Below, one piece after another: positions 46,976-56,241 of a stretch of 64,000 bases of DNA. Position 1 is the first letter of the stretch. Each line of letters begins with the position of its first letter. The translations under genes and the position numbers were made by a program. The notes below the pieces were generated by a model that saw only the letters and a list, made by a program, of their open reading frames with translations, was not told the origin of the DNA and searched no databases. Origin of the DNA: Acanthamoeba castellanii str. Neff (taxonomy: Eukaryota > Discosea > Longamoebia > Acanthamoebidae); the NCBI RefSeq assembly GCF_000313135.1, contig NW_004457712.1:155882-219881 (forward strand), written 5' to 3'.

Positions 46976-47150
46976 TGCCGTTCCTCGTCGGCTCCAACAT
47001 GCACACACTTGTATTTTTGCGTCTATTTATTCGTTGGTGGAACGATGCTAACAACAAAAAACAAAAATAAATAACAAATACATAAACATCAATCACCGTA
47101 TCTGTGATGTATCTGTGTGTCTGTCCTCCAGTGTGTGTGCTCCTCCACTT

Positions 47151-47228
47151 GTCGGTCGTCCGTCGGGCTCTGACATCTCTCCATCCATGTCGGTCGTCCG
47201 TCGGGCTCTGTTGTCTCTCCATCCATGT
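47151..47228. repeat. two tandem 38-bp direct repeats
   Basis: Units starting GTCGGTCGTCCGTCGGGCTC at 47151 and 47189 differ only around a TGACA/TGTTG segment. They lie between the convergent RhoGEF and TLC genes, and a third unit begins at 47227. Confidence 0.9.
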
Positions 47229-47256
47229 CGTCGGTTTCCTTCTCGCTCGAGCGCGT

Positions 47257-48196
47257 CTACTCCTTCTTCCTCGCCTTGTCGTTGGCGGTGAGGGCCGTGG
47301 TGGTGGCCGAGGTCGAAGTCGACGAGGGGTGGACCTTGGGTGCCCGGGTGGCGAACTTGACGATGGAGTAGAACCAGTAGCAGTTGAGGCCGTTAAGGAG
47401 AAGAATGGCGAAGTAGAAGTAGTACATGATGCCGACGTTGGCCATGTTGGAGGTGGCGGCGATGTAGCGGTGGATGTCCTGCCACACGACGGCCGAGTAG
47501 CCGCAGCCGGAGATGATGCGGAAGAGGAAGAAGCTGAGCACTAGCAGGCCAGCGTTGAGCTTCTTGAACGGGTTGCTGTTCGAAACGCCCAGCTTGTCCA
47601 TGAACCAGTGCAGGTTGAGGAAAGGCGTGCTGGCCTCGAACGTCAAGTAGAAGTAGCCGTAGTACATGAACACTCCGTCCTGTTGATCAGTAGGACGCGA
47701 CGAAAACGTGAGTGTGCGTGAAAGATCAGATCGACGATTATTTGCACGTTATAATGAACGGGAGGCGTACGAGAGAGCCGAGGAAGGTGAAGAGGCAGCC
47801 GAGGGCATGAAGCAGGAAGCCCAGCTGGAACTCCTTGAAGTAGATAATGCACATGACCGCATCCCAGATGAAGTAGCCGCAGGCGGTGATCATGGTCGCA
47901 TAGGCCCAGGTCGAGTAGGCGTGCAGATGGTCCGCCTTGAGCGGCTCGTCGCACAACAGACCCCAGAAGGCAGCGTAGCAGATGACGACCGCGTGCAGGA
48001 AGGCCACGATGCGATTGTCCCATTGCATCTTGAGCTTGAAGGGCAGGCCGCGGTAGGTGGCTGAGACGCGGCGAGAGATGGGCGCTGACGCGAGGTAGAT
48101 GGCCGTCCAGATGATGGTCGAAGCCGCAAGATATGGCCCATGCACGTGCGCGAGATCGTACAGCTTGGTGGCCCAGTCCGCAGAGTACGAATTCAT
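47257..48196 (-). CDS. TLC-domain multi-pass membrane protein (TMEM56/TLCD4-like)
   Basis: Two exons (48196-47771, 47679-47257) give 282 residues. About six hydrophobic helices are visible: YLAASTIIWTAIYLAS, IVAFLHAVVICYAAFWGLL, MITACGYFIWDAVMCIIYF, QLGFLLHALGCLFTFLG, a helix around AGLLVLSFFLFRIISG and YYFYFAILLLNGLNCYWF. The RIVAFLHA helix with its His, and the HLHAYSTWAY to YFIWDAVMCI stretch, are typical of TLC (TRAM-LAG1-CLN8) proteins. The LAG1 motif of ceramide synthase is not seen, so a TLCD-type lipid-linked protein is preferred. The C-terminus is Ser/Thr/Lys-rich and ends KARKKE, a possible ER-retrieval-like tail. Confidence 0.82.
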
Positions 48197-48828
48197 TTTG
48201 GAATGGCGATCCGCGGTAGAATCTGCAGTGATAACAATGAAGATCAGCGATTGATGATGAAAATTTGAGTAATTTAAAATCAAAGATGCCAGATTTCTTC
48301 AAACAAAACGACAGAAAGGTAAGACGAAGGTTGCCGTACCCGAGAGCAGATGGCAAAGGCGGTAGTACGAGACTGAGGGCAACAAGAGGGAGCAAAGAAA
48401 GAGAACGAGCAAAGAGCGAGAAATAAAAAGCTGCCTTGCATGCCGGACGGCGTCCAGGCCACTGCCAGTCCCGAGGCGGCAGCTATCACGTGCCCCCGCG
48501 CACGCTCGCCCGGAAAGAGCCGATTTGGCGCGTCCTCAACGCCTAGCTCTTTGGCAAGCGGGGGATAAAGTGGGATGTTGGGTCTGACCTGGGGCGGCAA
48601 GAGCTCTTACATTCTTCTTCTTCTTGCCTCACAGGTCGCTAGCCTGTCCTTATGGCTTCGCTAGCGTGCAACGGACACTGTGGTACACAAAGTACGTGAC
48701 GGTGAGTTGCGAGAGCTTTGGCAAAGTCGCACTCCTCCACCAGCAAGGATTACACGAGTGACCCGCACAGTTATCCACAGTGGCTCGCGAACAGGGGTGG
48801 GGACTGACACAAAAAGAAGTCTTGCGTG
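48197..48828. other. upstream region of TLC gene and 3' region of DGAT2
   Basis: An AT-rich stretch at about 48240-48300 (AATTTAAAATC) may be the TLC core promoter. A minus-strand open frame at 48280-48600 has no recognisable protein features. Nothing else is supported. Confidence 0.45.
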
Positions 48829-50525
48829 TTAGAGGATCTGGATGTCGCTCTTACGATCTTTGTCGTAGACATCCTTGTACTGGTTGTAGAGCGCGACGAG
48901 GGCCTCCACGTAGCGGGCGTGCCATTCATCGATTTGCTCTTGTGTTGGTGCGGTCAAGTGGGGTAGCTCGAGCGGCTCGCCCTAAAGGAGAATGGTGAGA
49001 CGTCATGACTCCACTCAACTCGCAACGCCCATTCACACTCCGAGGAGGAAGGGGCACGTACAACAACAGTTGTAATGGGTCGTCGATGGGGGAGTACTCC
49101 AAAGTCATAATTGAACACCCCGCGCCCCTGAAAGAGCGGCATGGAGAAGCCCAGCTTCTTCTGCAACATGTCCTGGAAGTTACGCAACTTGCTGCGTTCG
49201 CCAAGCAATCACGCACACCAACACGGCGATCAAGTTCCATGCCAGAGATAAGAGATTGCAGGCAAAGGGCGAGGTGGAGCGTGGACGCACCTGCCCTTGG
49301 GGTTGGGAATCTGGGCAAAGAGGTTGTTCTCGCCGAAGCTGAATATGGGCACCAGAGCTGCACCATGCTGAAGGGCGACCTTAACGAAGCCCTTGCGGTT
49401 CTTGAGCGTGAGGTTGTTGATGCCAGGGTGTGCGTCCAGCGCCTGTAAGCGTGCGTGGTGTGGTTGAAATAGGCGGCGTGTCTTCGTCAGAACAGTGTGG
49501 AGCAAAGAGGCTGAGGACAGCGCTTACCTCTTGGGCACCACCGATGACAATGAGGATGGAGCTGCCCGGGCCACGAGACAGGTTATAGTGGCAAGAGGTC
49601 GCCGACACGTCGCACATGCCAGCGGCCAGCACGAACTCACGGGCGAAGGGAGTGTAGAAGTTGAGCTTCAGCGTGAGCACTCGCAGGTCGATCCCTGTTG
49701 ATGATTGCGTGAGACTCAGGCGCACCTGGCAAGTAGCGTTGGGGAATCAACTTACCAGGGAACTTCTCTGAGAAGCCAGTGGCCTCGGTGGCGAAGTTGC
49801 TGATAGCGCCCAGAGAAATGACACCATGAGGGTGATAGCAAAAGATGTAGTTCTTCTCTGGCTTCAGGTCGGCTGTCTTGATCAGCTCAATCGGGAAGTA
49901 GTCCCTGATAAGAGTGAAACAGACATTGGTTAAGTGGTTAGAGTATGATCCAGTCTGGTGCCAGTGACGCGCGCTGCTTGGGTGGAAGGTGATGGTCGTA
50001 CTTGAAGAGGGTCCAGATGCGCAATGTGCGGAAGAACTTGCTAGGCCTGCCGGCTTGAATGGGTGCCTTGTCAAAGAACATGATCCTGTAGCCACGACTT
50101 GTGGTCAGCGTTTGTGCCCGCTCACTTCAGCGTGCATGGGGTTGTGCAGTGATACCATAAGACATACGGCACGAGGACGGGCCACATGGTGGGGAGGAGC
50201 ATGACGTAGAGCGTCAACGAGAGAGGCACCAGCACCAAGGGGCTCAATATAACCCAGAAGACCACACCCACTGGGCCATTTACGCACCAGCAGGATTAAC
50301 GATTAATCGATGTGACTTCACGAGCAAACTAATGAACAAATCTTCAAGATTAAGCGCGTAGTACATGTTTGGAGTCGCCGCGACCACGGCACGTTTAAAG
50401 GAGCCCACCTCACCATCCTCCACCAGTCGCTGCCTCGCCGATAAAGTGCTGGTCTGTTTTTGTACTGATCTCGGTGTGGGCGCCAAAGCGGGACAGGAAC
50501 CGCTCCTGACCCAAAGCAGGAACAC
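48829..50525 (-). CDS. DGAT2: diacylglycerol O-acyltransferase 2 family enzyme
   Basis: The catalytic motif [16 protein letters not shown] is at about 49845-49795. It is followed by [19 protein letters not shown], a [15 protein letters not shown] segment, and [20 protein letters not shown] with SFGENNLF, all DGAT2 family blocks. The N-terminal region has a membrane hairpin ([21 protein letters not shown], about 50270-50200) and [19 protein letters not shown]. The protein ends [11 protein letters not shown] at 48829. The family transfers an acyl chain from acyl-CoA to diacylglycerol at the ER and lipid droplet. The first exon is uncertain: a minus-strand ATG at about 50376 ([15 protein letters not shown]) is possible, but I could not find a join that keeps frame. 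The start given is the upper limit. Confidence 0.85.
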
Positions 50526-50584
50526 GAAGAATTACAACTCCGCTGTTTGGCCCAAAGGTGGGCGTTTGGACATTCTACTCTCGC

Positions 50585-52830
50585 CTACGAGCCATGGATG
50601 GGGCGCGACGAAGGCTTGGTGGAGGTGCGGATCAGGCGAGCGCGCGAGGAGAGGTCGGCAAGGAGACGGTCGAGCAGGTTGATGGCGGCTTGAAGCAGTT
50701 GCCAATCGGGATGGTCCTCCTCCGTGTTGCGGCTCATCTCCTGGTCGTGTGTGTAACATCTTTGGCGTCACCAACAAAACAAAGCAAAGCCCAAGTAGGC
50801 CTGTGAAGGGCAGGGCCTGTACCTTGAGGGCGCGCTTGTAGCTGGGGATTCGCTGGATGGGCAGCAGCAAGAACGCTTCCAGTGGCATTCCACCCACCTC
50901 CTTCCTCTTTTCAAATTCCTGTGCAGAGTAAGTTGAGGTCATACCTCAACTTACTCAAACGTGAGGGTGAAGTTGGCACCTCTCGGAGCGGTTGGAACTC
51001 GGGCACGGTGGGCAGGAGACGCTGGGTGTGCAGGGCCACATTGTAGGCGCACATATAGGGAGCGTAGTGCGCTCCCATCCATTCTGTCTGCACACCCACG
51101 CATCAAAGAGCGTCATCATCGCCGTGCCATACTACGAGGGCACGTACCTGGCGGAGGAACACATCACCAATAGTAGAGTGGGTGCCCCATTGCCGGGCGA
51201 TCCTCAGCAGAGTATGATAGAGGCTCGAGTGGCAGCGGTAGATGGTCTCCATGTGCACTAGCATCTATGTGTGCGATCAAAGGTGAGTGCGATACCCACC
51301 GCACAGCAGGCATACGAAGGGATCGAGTACACTGTGGAGATCAAGGTAGTCGAGCGAGTTGAACTTGCGCAGGGGTTTGCCCAGATGCTGTCCGCACCAA
51401 CATCCAGATATCAGAGCCATGCCCACACCACGCCAAGTCAGCCGCTGAGTACCTCGAGGATGAGGTGCAGGCGGAAGAGGTAGATCTTCTCCTTTTGCAA
51501 GAGGTCCATGACGAGTTGCCTCCTTTCCTGACCTGTTGTGGTGGTGGTGGGCAAGAAGAAGCCTCAGCACCAGACTCGCGTTGTTTCAGTTGTGCCACAC
51601 CAGTGCGTGGCAAGAACCGACGTACGGGGTCGGTGACGGTGCTCGGTGCGGGGAGACGTCGGAGCGGAGGAAGGCCTTGGGGGAAGTAAGGTTTTGTGAG
51701 ACGGAGAGAGAGTGTGTGAGGCCGGCAACTTCGTTCGTGGCGATGGGCCTGGAGTGGGTGGTCGCTTGTGTCGCTTTTCTCTCCGTTCTTGGCCTAATCC
51801 TCAGAGAAGTGAGCAAACGCAATGGTAATGGTTCATCTTGTAAGGCGGGATTGGGGAGTGCCTTTATCAAGGAGCTTGTATTGGGGAAGGGGGAAAGAGA
51901 AGAGCGCGGGCAGAGAAAACGGCGAGCCACCTGCACCTCGAACCATAAGCGAGGTTTGTAAGTGGTCGTGTCTAATGTGAAGAGCTGCAAACGCGTTTGA
52001 CAGATGCTGTACCATGAGAAGAGGACGACGAGAGGGAAGCGGATGAGGCGCATATGCGGCAGACCCGCACCGCCTCAGAATTGGCCCACAGCTGCCTCCG
52101 GTGTCCTGAACACTGGTCGCAGAAGATCTCTGTCACGGGATAGGGTTAGCGCATGTACACTCTTGCTGCGCTCGATTGATACGTGTGGGGCCGCACCTCC
52201 GCAACCCCGACAGTGATGCTGGCCCAAACCACAAAGTATGAGGTGCATACACGAATGTGCACACGGTATCCAATCACCGTCGTCAGCCACTGGACTCAGT
52301 GAGGGGGAAAAGTGGAAGGGCGTGGGTACTTTTCGCAGGATGAGGGTGAAGCGTGCGCCGCACTCGGTGCAGAGTTCGACTTCGTGGTCGGGCCGCCACA
52401 CCACGGTTGTAACCGCCGCACCTCCGCTGGCACTCTCGTCTGCACTCGTAGCCACGAGTGGTGGGTCCGCACGGTGGCCCACCACCTCTTCTTCGCCCTC
52501 CTCTTTCTCACTTTCACATTCGCTCTCGCTCTCACTTTCACTTTCACTCTCGTTCTGAGTTGTGGAAGGGCGGACTGTGATGGGTAGGGCCGAGGAGGAG
52601 AAAGAGAGAGAGGAATAGGAATAGGAAGAAGAAGAGGAGGACAAAAGTAGTGGCGAACGTGGAAGGCAGGCGGAGAGGCGCTGGTAGTGGGGCGGGAGAG
52701 TTGAAGCAGGAGGGGTAGGGGCTGCCAACGTTTCTTCTTCCCCTTCTGCCCCACCTGGGGGCACCAGCACCAGGTACCTTTCCACCGGTGACGGCGGAAC
52801 CGTGCGGGCGCCGAGCCGTGACAGCGACAT
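50585..52830 (-). CDS. FYVE-domain RhoGEF (FYVE plus DH)
   Basis: Exon 1 (52830-52330) starts MSLSRLGARTVPPSPV and carries a Ser/Glu-rich linker. The FYVE zinc finger begins WRPDHEVELCTECGARFTLILRK. A 22-nt microexon (52218-52197) gives HHCRGCG, and the next exon (52129-52013) gives EIFCDQCSGHRRQLWANSEAVRVCRICAS, completing the Cys pairs and the RVC motif. The DH domain follows: QERRQLVMDLLQKEKIYLF (51532-51453), GKPLRKFNSLDYLDLHSVLDPF, METIYRCHSSLYHTLLRIARQ, YAPYMCAYNVALHTQ and FLLLPIQRIPSYKRALK. It ends SSRPIHGS at 50585. No PH domain is visible. FYVE binds PI3P, placing Rho activation on endosomes or macropinosomes. A 480-nt intron (52012-51533) is long for this genome and may hide an exon. 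Confidence 0.85.
50926..50956. repeat. perfect inverted repeat, 14-bp arms with 3-nt loop
   Basis: Arms GAGTAAGTTGAGGT (50926-50939) and ACCTCAACTTACTC (50943-50956) flank CAT. The hairpin lies in the 61-nt intron 50919-50979 of the FYVE-DH gene, seven nucleotides from the acceptor. Confidence 0.95.
52197..52218 (-). other. 22-nt microexon encoding HHCRxCG, FYVE-DH gene
   Basis: It is flanked by GTACCC...CCAG (phase 0) and GTGCGG...ACAG (phase 1) introns. It matches the length and both phases of the microexon at 53903-53924 in the neighbouring FYVE gene. Confidence 0.85.
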
Positions 52831-52970
52831 CTTTTGTTTTGTGGTGGCCACGAACTTTTAGTTTTGGTTGGCCACACGGCCCGCCCGTAGAATGGGCTGA
52901 CGTCATCCGCCACCAATCATAATAAATACAGGCTTTAGTTTTGTGTTTTCCTTTTCTGGTACCACCCCGC

Positions 52971-54257
52971 CTACGGCGCTTTGGTGGGCAAGGAGGCGAG
53001 CAGGAGCGGAGGCACAGCGACGGGCGACGCTGCGGTGAGACGAGAATGTACGGGGACCCTACTACCAGAGGGCGGGGGATCGGTGTAGAGTGGCGAACTG
53101 TCCTGGAGCGAGGGTAGCAAGGTGGCTTCTGATGTTTTGCCTGTCTCGCTCATCGCCTCGCCTTCCACGTTGTTGGTGGTAGTTGCAGTACCCGACCCCT
53201 CCTTCTCTTCCCGTTCCTCTTCCTCTTCGCGTTCGTTCTCCATTGGTTGTATCTCTTGTTCGTAGCGGTCCCCACGGCTCTCTCGTCGAAGGGCGGTCCC
53301 ATCCAAAATGAGTGGGTTGTACGCTCCCGTGCCGCTTCCGTCGGCGTTCATCACGTGCTTCCCTCTTTCCTCTTTTCCTGGCTGTTCGGGCGTCGTGTGT
53401 TCCTGGTGTTGTTGATGATGCTGCTCGTTGCTCGCCGTCGGAGGCGATGGGTGAGGAGAAGATGCAGGGCTCGTGGGAGCGGAGGCCGATCGCTTGGGCA
53501 TTGCAGGCGGAGGTGTTGGATTCCGCCTTGACATGCGGCTGCTGCCACCACTGGTTGCCTCTCGTTGCGAGGGGCGTTGGCGCGCTGTGCTGGTGTAGAG
53601 ACTCTGGCCGCTGTCCCCGGCATCCCTCTTCCTCTTGGCGGCCTGCATGCATCCAAGAAGGTGTTGAGTTTGAGTTGGGGGTCAAACAACCTCATGAAAG
53701 CGAAGAACCGTACGGCAGCGATGGAGTCGGTGACGGGGAGCGCGTAGCAGGTGAAACACACCCGAAGCTGATTGGAGGCTGAGTAGCCCATCTCTGGCAG
53801 ACCCTTCCTGAATCGTGTACACTGCCCACAAAATACATCTTGCGAAACAGCGTTGTTAATGAAATGATGGGATGAAAGCTCAGGTAGTGAATGATGTCGT
53901 ACTTCCGCATTGACGGCAGTGATGCTTTTCGAGATGAGGCCGCACGAGAAAAGGGAGAGCAAACCCCACGAGCAATGAATTCATCATTAGTACGGGATTT
54001 TCCGCAATCTGATTAATTGGGAAGTTGGGAAGGTAGGTTACCCGTCGGTTCATGATGGAGAAGGAAGCGGCACAGAGGTAGCAATCGGTGGCATTTTTAT
54101 CGGGCACCCAAGATGGGCGGGGGGCCACAATTAGGTCCGAACTGCCCCACGTTGCCGAACCCTTCCGGCCAGCCCCACTTTTCTTGCTCACTGCCCCTTG
54201 TTGGCTCTTGAGAGGCGACGTCACACCGGCCCGCTGTTTGTGCAGCTCCCTCAACAT
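52971..54257 (-). CDS. FYVE-domain protein with disordered tail
   Basis: Four exons (54257-54042, 53924-53903, 53838-53714, 53642-52971) give 344 residues. The start chosen is the first ATG (MLRELHKQRAGV). The FYVE finger reads WVPDKNATDCYLCAASFSIMNRR, HHCRQCG (22-nt microexon), then NVFCGQCTRFRKGLPEMGY and RVCFTCY. All eight zinc-ligand Cys positions can be placed, with the WxxD and R(H)HCR PI3P-binding motifs. The second half is Ser/Pro/Glu-rich without a recognised domain. It probably binds PI3P on endosomes. It lies 140 nt upstream of the FYVE-DH gene in the same direction, and the two fingers share both intron positions and phases. Confidence 0.85.
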
Positions 54258-54555
54258 CGCGATGAACGAAGACGAGGGAGGCGTGAACAACAACGCGAAT
54301 AAAACGCGTCCTGCACGACGAACTCGAATTATTCTGTTGTAATTTCCCTAAACAATTTCTTGATCATTTCCATCCTTCAATGTGCTTGCCTTTTGGCGCG
54401 CAGGGGTGTAACCGTGTGCTCTGCAGAGCTTGGTGAACTCGATTATTCATACCAGATACACGCAAACAGGGTGATCTTGGTAGCCATGTCCTGATCGCTG
54501 GAGGAGATGATGGTTCCGCATGTACAGATTGTATCTTATTTACAGAGTGTGCTGA

Positions 54556-55641
54556 CTAGCGAGTAAAGCGCTCTGCCTCTAGGTCGCGGCAGAGGTAGTC
54601 CGCAAACTGCATCGGGAGCTGGCGCCTCATCATGTTGCTGTCCTGGGTGGCCCAGTAGCTGTTCTCGCTGGCGGGGCCGTAGAAACTGCCGGCGCTGGGG
54701 CCAGATCCGGGGAGATAGGCTGGTCCTGAACCACGTACAGCTCCACTCCAGCTTGCCGCCAGCTGGTTGCACTCCTCGCACGCGCAGTCGGCTGACTGGA
54801 GCTCCTGGGGCTTCGAGGTGGTCCACTCGGAGGCTCGCGGGAGCAGATAAGCCGAGAAGGCGTTGGAAGTGTAGGAGAAGGTCTCGAAAGGTAGAGTCGG
54901 CGAGGAAAAGGAAGTAGGCGAGGAGTCGTTGTAGTAGTTGTAGGCGTACTGCCGGTAGACCTGGCCACGGGGCTCGTCCTGGCCCTGCGGCCGAGGGGAG
55001 TAGGACGACATCGGCGAGGATGGATAACTGCTGGAGTCGACGGAGCTGTCCATGCCCTCGTCCGGCAGCTGCTGCTTGACCTGCACCAGCGGCACTACTG
55101 GTCGTTCGGGTTTCCTCGTCCCGGCCGAGCGCGAGGCGATATTGCCTCCCTTGGCAGCGGCCTGAGATGGCATGGCGTAGGCGTCTCGCGGACGGAAGGA
55201 CTTGTAGGAGTGGCGCGTTGCGCCTCGGGTGCCGATGCGGGAGCTCTTGAGGCCCGGGAAGGCGCGGTGGACCAGCTTTCCGAACATCGACGCGCGCAGG
55301 GGCTCGGTCCCCTCCGCCTGGCAGTGCGCCACGTAGTGGTGGTAGACGTCCTCCTTGGCGATCGACTCCCGGCAGCCCACCTCGTAGTTCTCCTGCAACC
55401 TGTCGGGTCGCCGCACAGTCAGACAAGAAAGGCCAAAAAACGCAATTTTTGTGACGCACGGTTGCCAGGTAATTGCCTCCGAGACGACAGACAGAGGAGA
55501 GACGTACCAAAGGATGGTGCCGGCCTTGGAATGGTCTTGGTGCTGCTTGTTGCTCCACGATGACAGCCGGCTGCGAAACTCCAGGTTGTCCATGAGTCGG
55601 GCCGGTCGAGAGGGCGTGGGGCTCTTGGCGGTAGTGTGCAT
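54556..55641 (-). CDS. RFX-family transcription factor
   Basis: Two exons (55641-55508, 55399-54556) give 325 residues. The join restores ILWLQENYEV. The winged-helix RFX DNA-binding domain runs about residues 43-115: NYEVGCRESIAKEDVYHHYV, AHCQAEGTEPLRASMFGKLV, HRAFPGLKSSRIGTRGATRH and SYKSF, matching the FGKLIR...RRLGTRGxSKYHY block of the family. The rest is Ser/Tyr/Pro-rich and disordered, with a DCACEECNQL patch near the C-terminus. No dimerisation domain is visible. RFX factors bind X-box motifs; in animals they control ciliary genes, a role that cannot apply to a non-flagellate amoeba, so the targets are open. Confidence 0.88.
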   Translation of the reverse strand: MHTTAKSPTPSRPARLMDNLEFRSRLSSWSNKQHQDHSKAGTILWYVSPLSVVSEAITWQPCVTKIAFFGLSCLTVRRPDRLQENYEVGCRESIAKEDVYHHYVAHCQAEGTEPLRASMFGKLVHRAFPGLKSSRIGTRGATRHSYKSFRPRDAYAMPSQAAAKGGNIASRSAGTRKPERPVVPLVQVKQQLPDEGMDSSVDSSSYPSSPMSSYSPRPQGQDEPRGQVYRQYAYNYYNDSSPTSFSSPTLPFETFSYTSNAFSAYLLPRASEWTTSKPQELQSADCACEECNQLAASWSGAVRGSGPAYLPGSGPSAGSFYGPASENSYWATQDSNMMRRQLPMQFADYLCRDLEAERFTR

Positions 55642-56241
55642 GGTGTGGGGTGGCGGCGATCCGAGCCTAAGAGGAGGAACCTTGGGGAGAGAGAGAGAAG
55701 AAGAAGAAGAGGGTTGAAGTCTAGTCTCGGCTTGGCAGGTTTGGAGGGATTTCCGAGGTTCAGCGTTGGGTGAGAGTGTGGAGCTGGCGGTGAAGCTGTT
55801 GGAGAAGGATGACGTGGTCTAAGGGCGCTGGAGGTGTTGCAGATACGTGGAGGCGATAACGAAAGGACTGTCGAGTCAGTGCCTTGATAATGGTGACCGG
55901 TTCGTTGCCATGCCCTAGGGAACCCAAACGGCGGGTAAGAATAACCCCAAGAATACCTTTTTACCAGATCTCCCTCCCACGTGCATCCTTGTGGTCAGTA
56001 GTGCTGGTTGCCATGGCTCACAGGCGATCTTGGTCGCCCCGTTCGCAGTTCCCTTTCCTCATTCTCACTTTCTTTTATGTCTTGAGGTCCACCCCTGTGC
56101 TCCCTATTGGAGACGTAGATAAGCCTTACCTTTTCCTAACCCGCCTGTGCCCCAGACTTCTGTCCTTTCGCCGGTTAAAAAGGCAGGGAAAATCAGAATA
56201 AAAAAATTTCTTGAACGTTTCTTTGAGTGCGTGGGCCAACG
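55642..56241. other. divergent intergenic region RFX / NBAS
   Basis: It contains a purine run of GAGAGA and GAAGAA units at about 55686-55713, on the RFX upstream side, and an A-rich stretch just before the NBAS start. No ORF is supported. Confidence 0.5.

Noticed and set aside
47643..48395. Alternative long minus-strand frame across the TLC gene and its upstream region
   Set aside because: It runs through introns and lacks the helical pattern. The two-exon TLC model sums to an exact multiple of three and has the family pattern.
51586..52053. Minus-strand open frame between the FYVE and DH exons
   Set aside because: It is composition-driven (Ser/Pro/Leu), and direct splicing from 52013 to 51532 keeps the frame. 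A hidden exon remains possible but is not supported.
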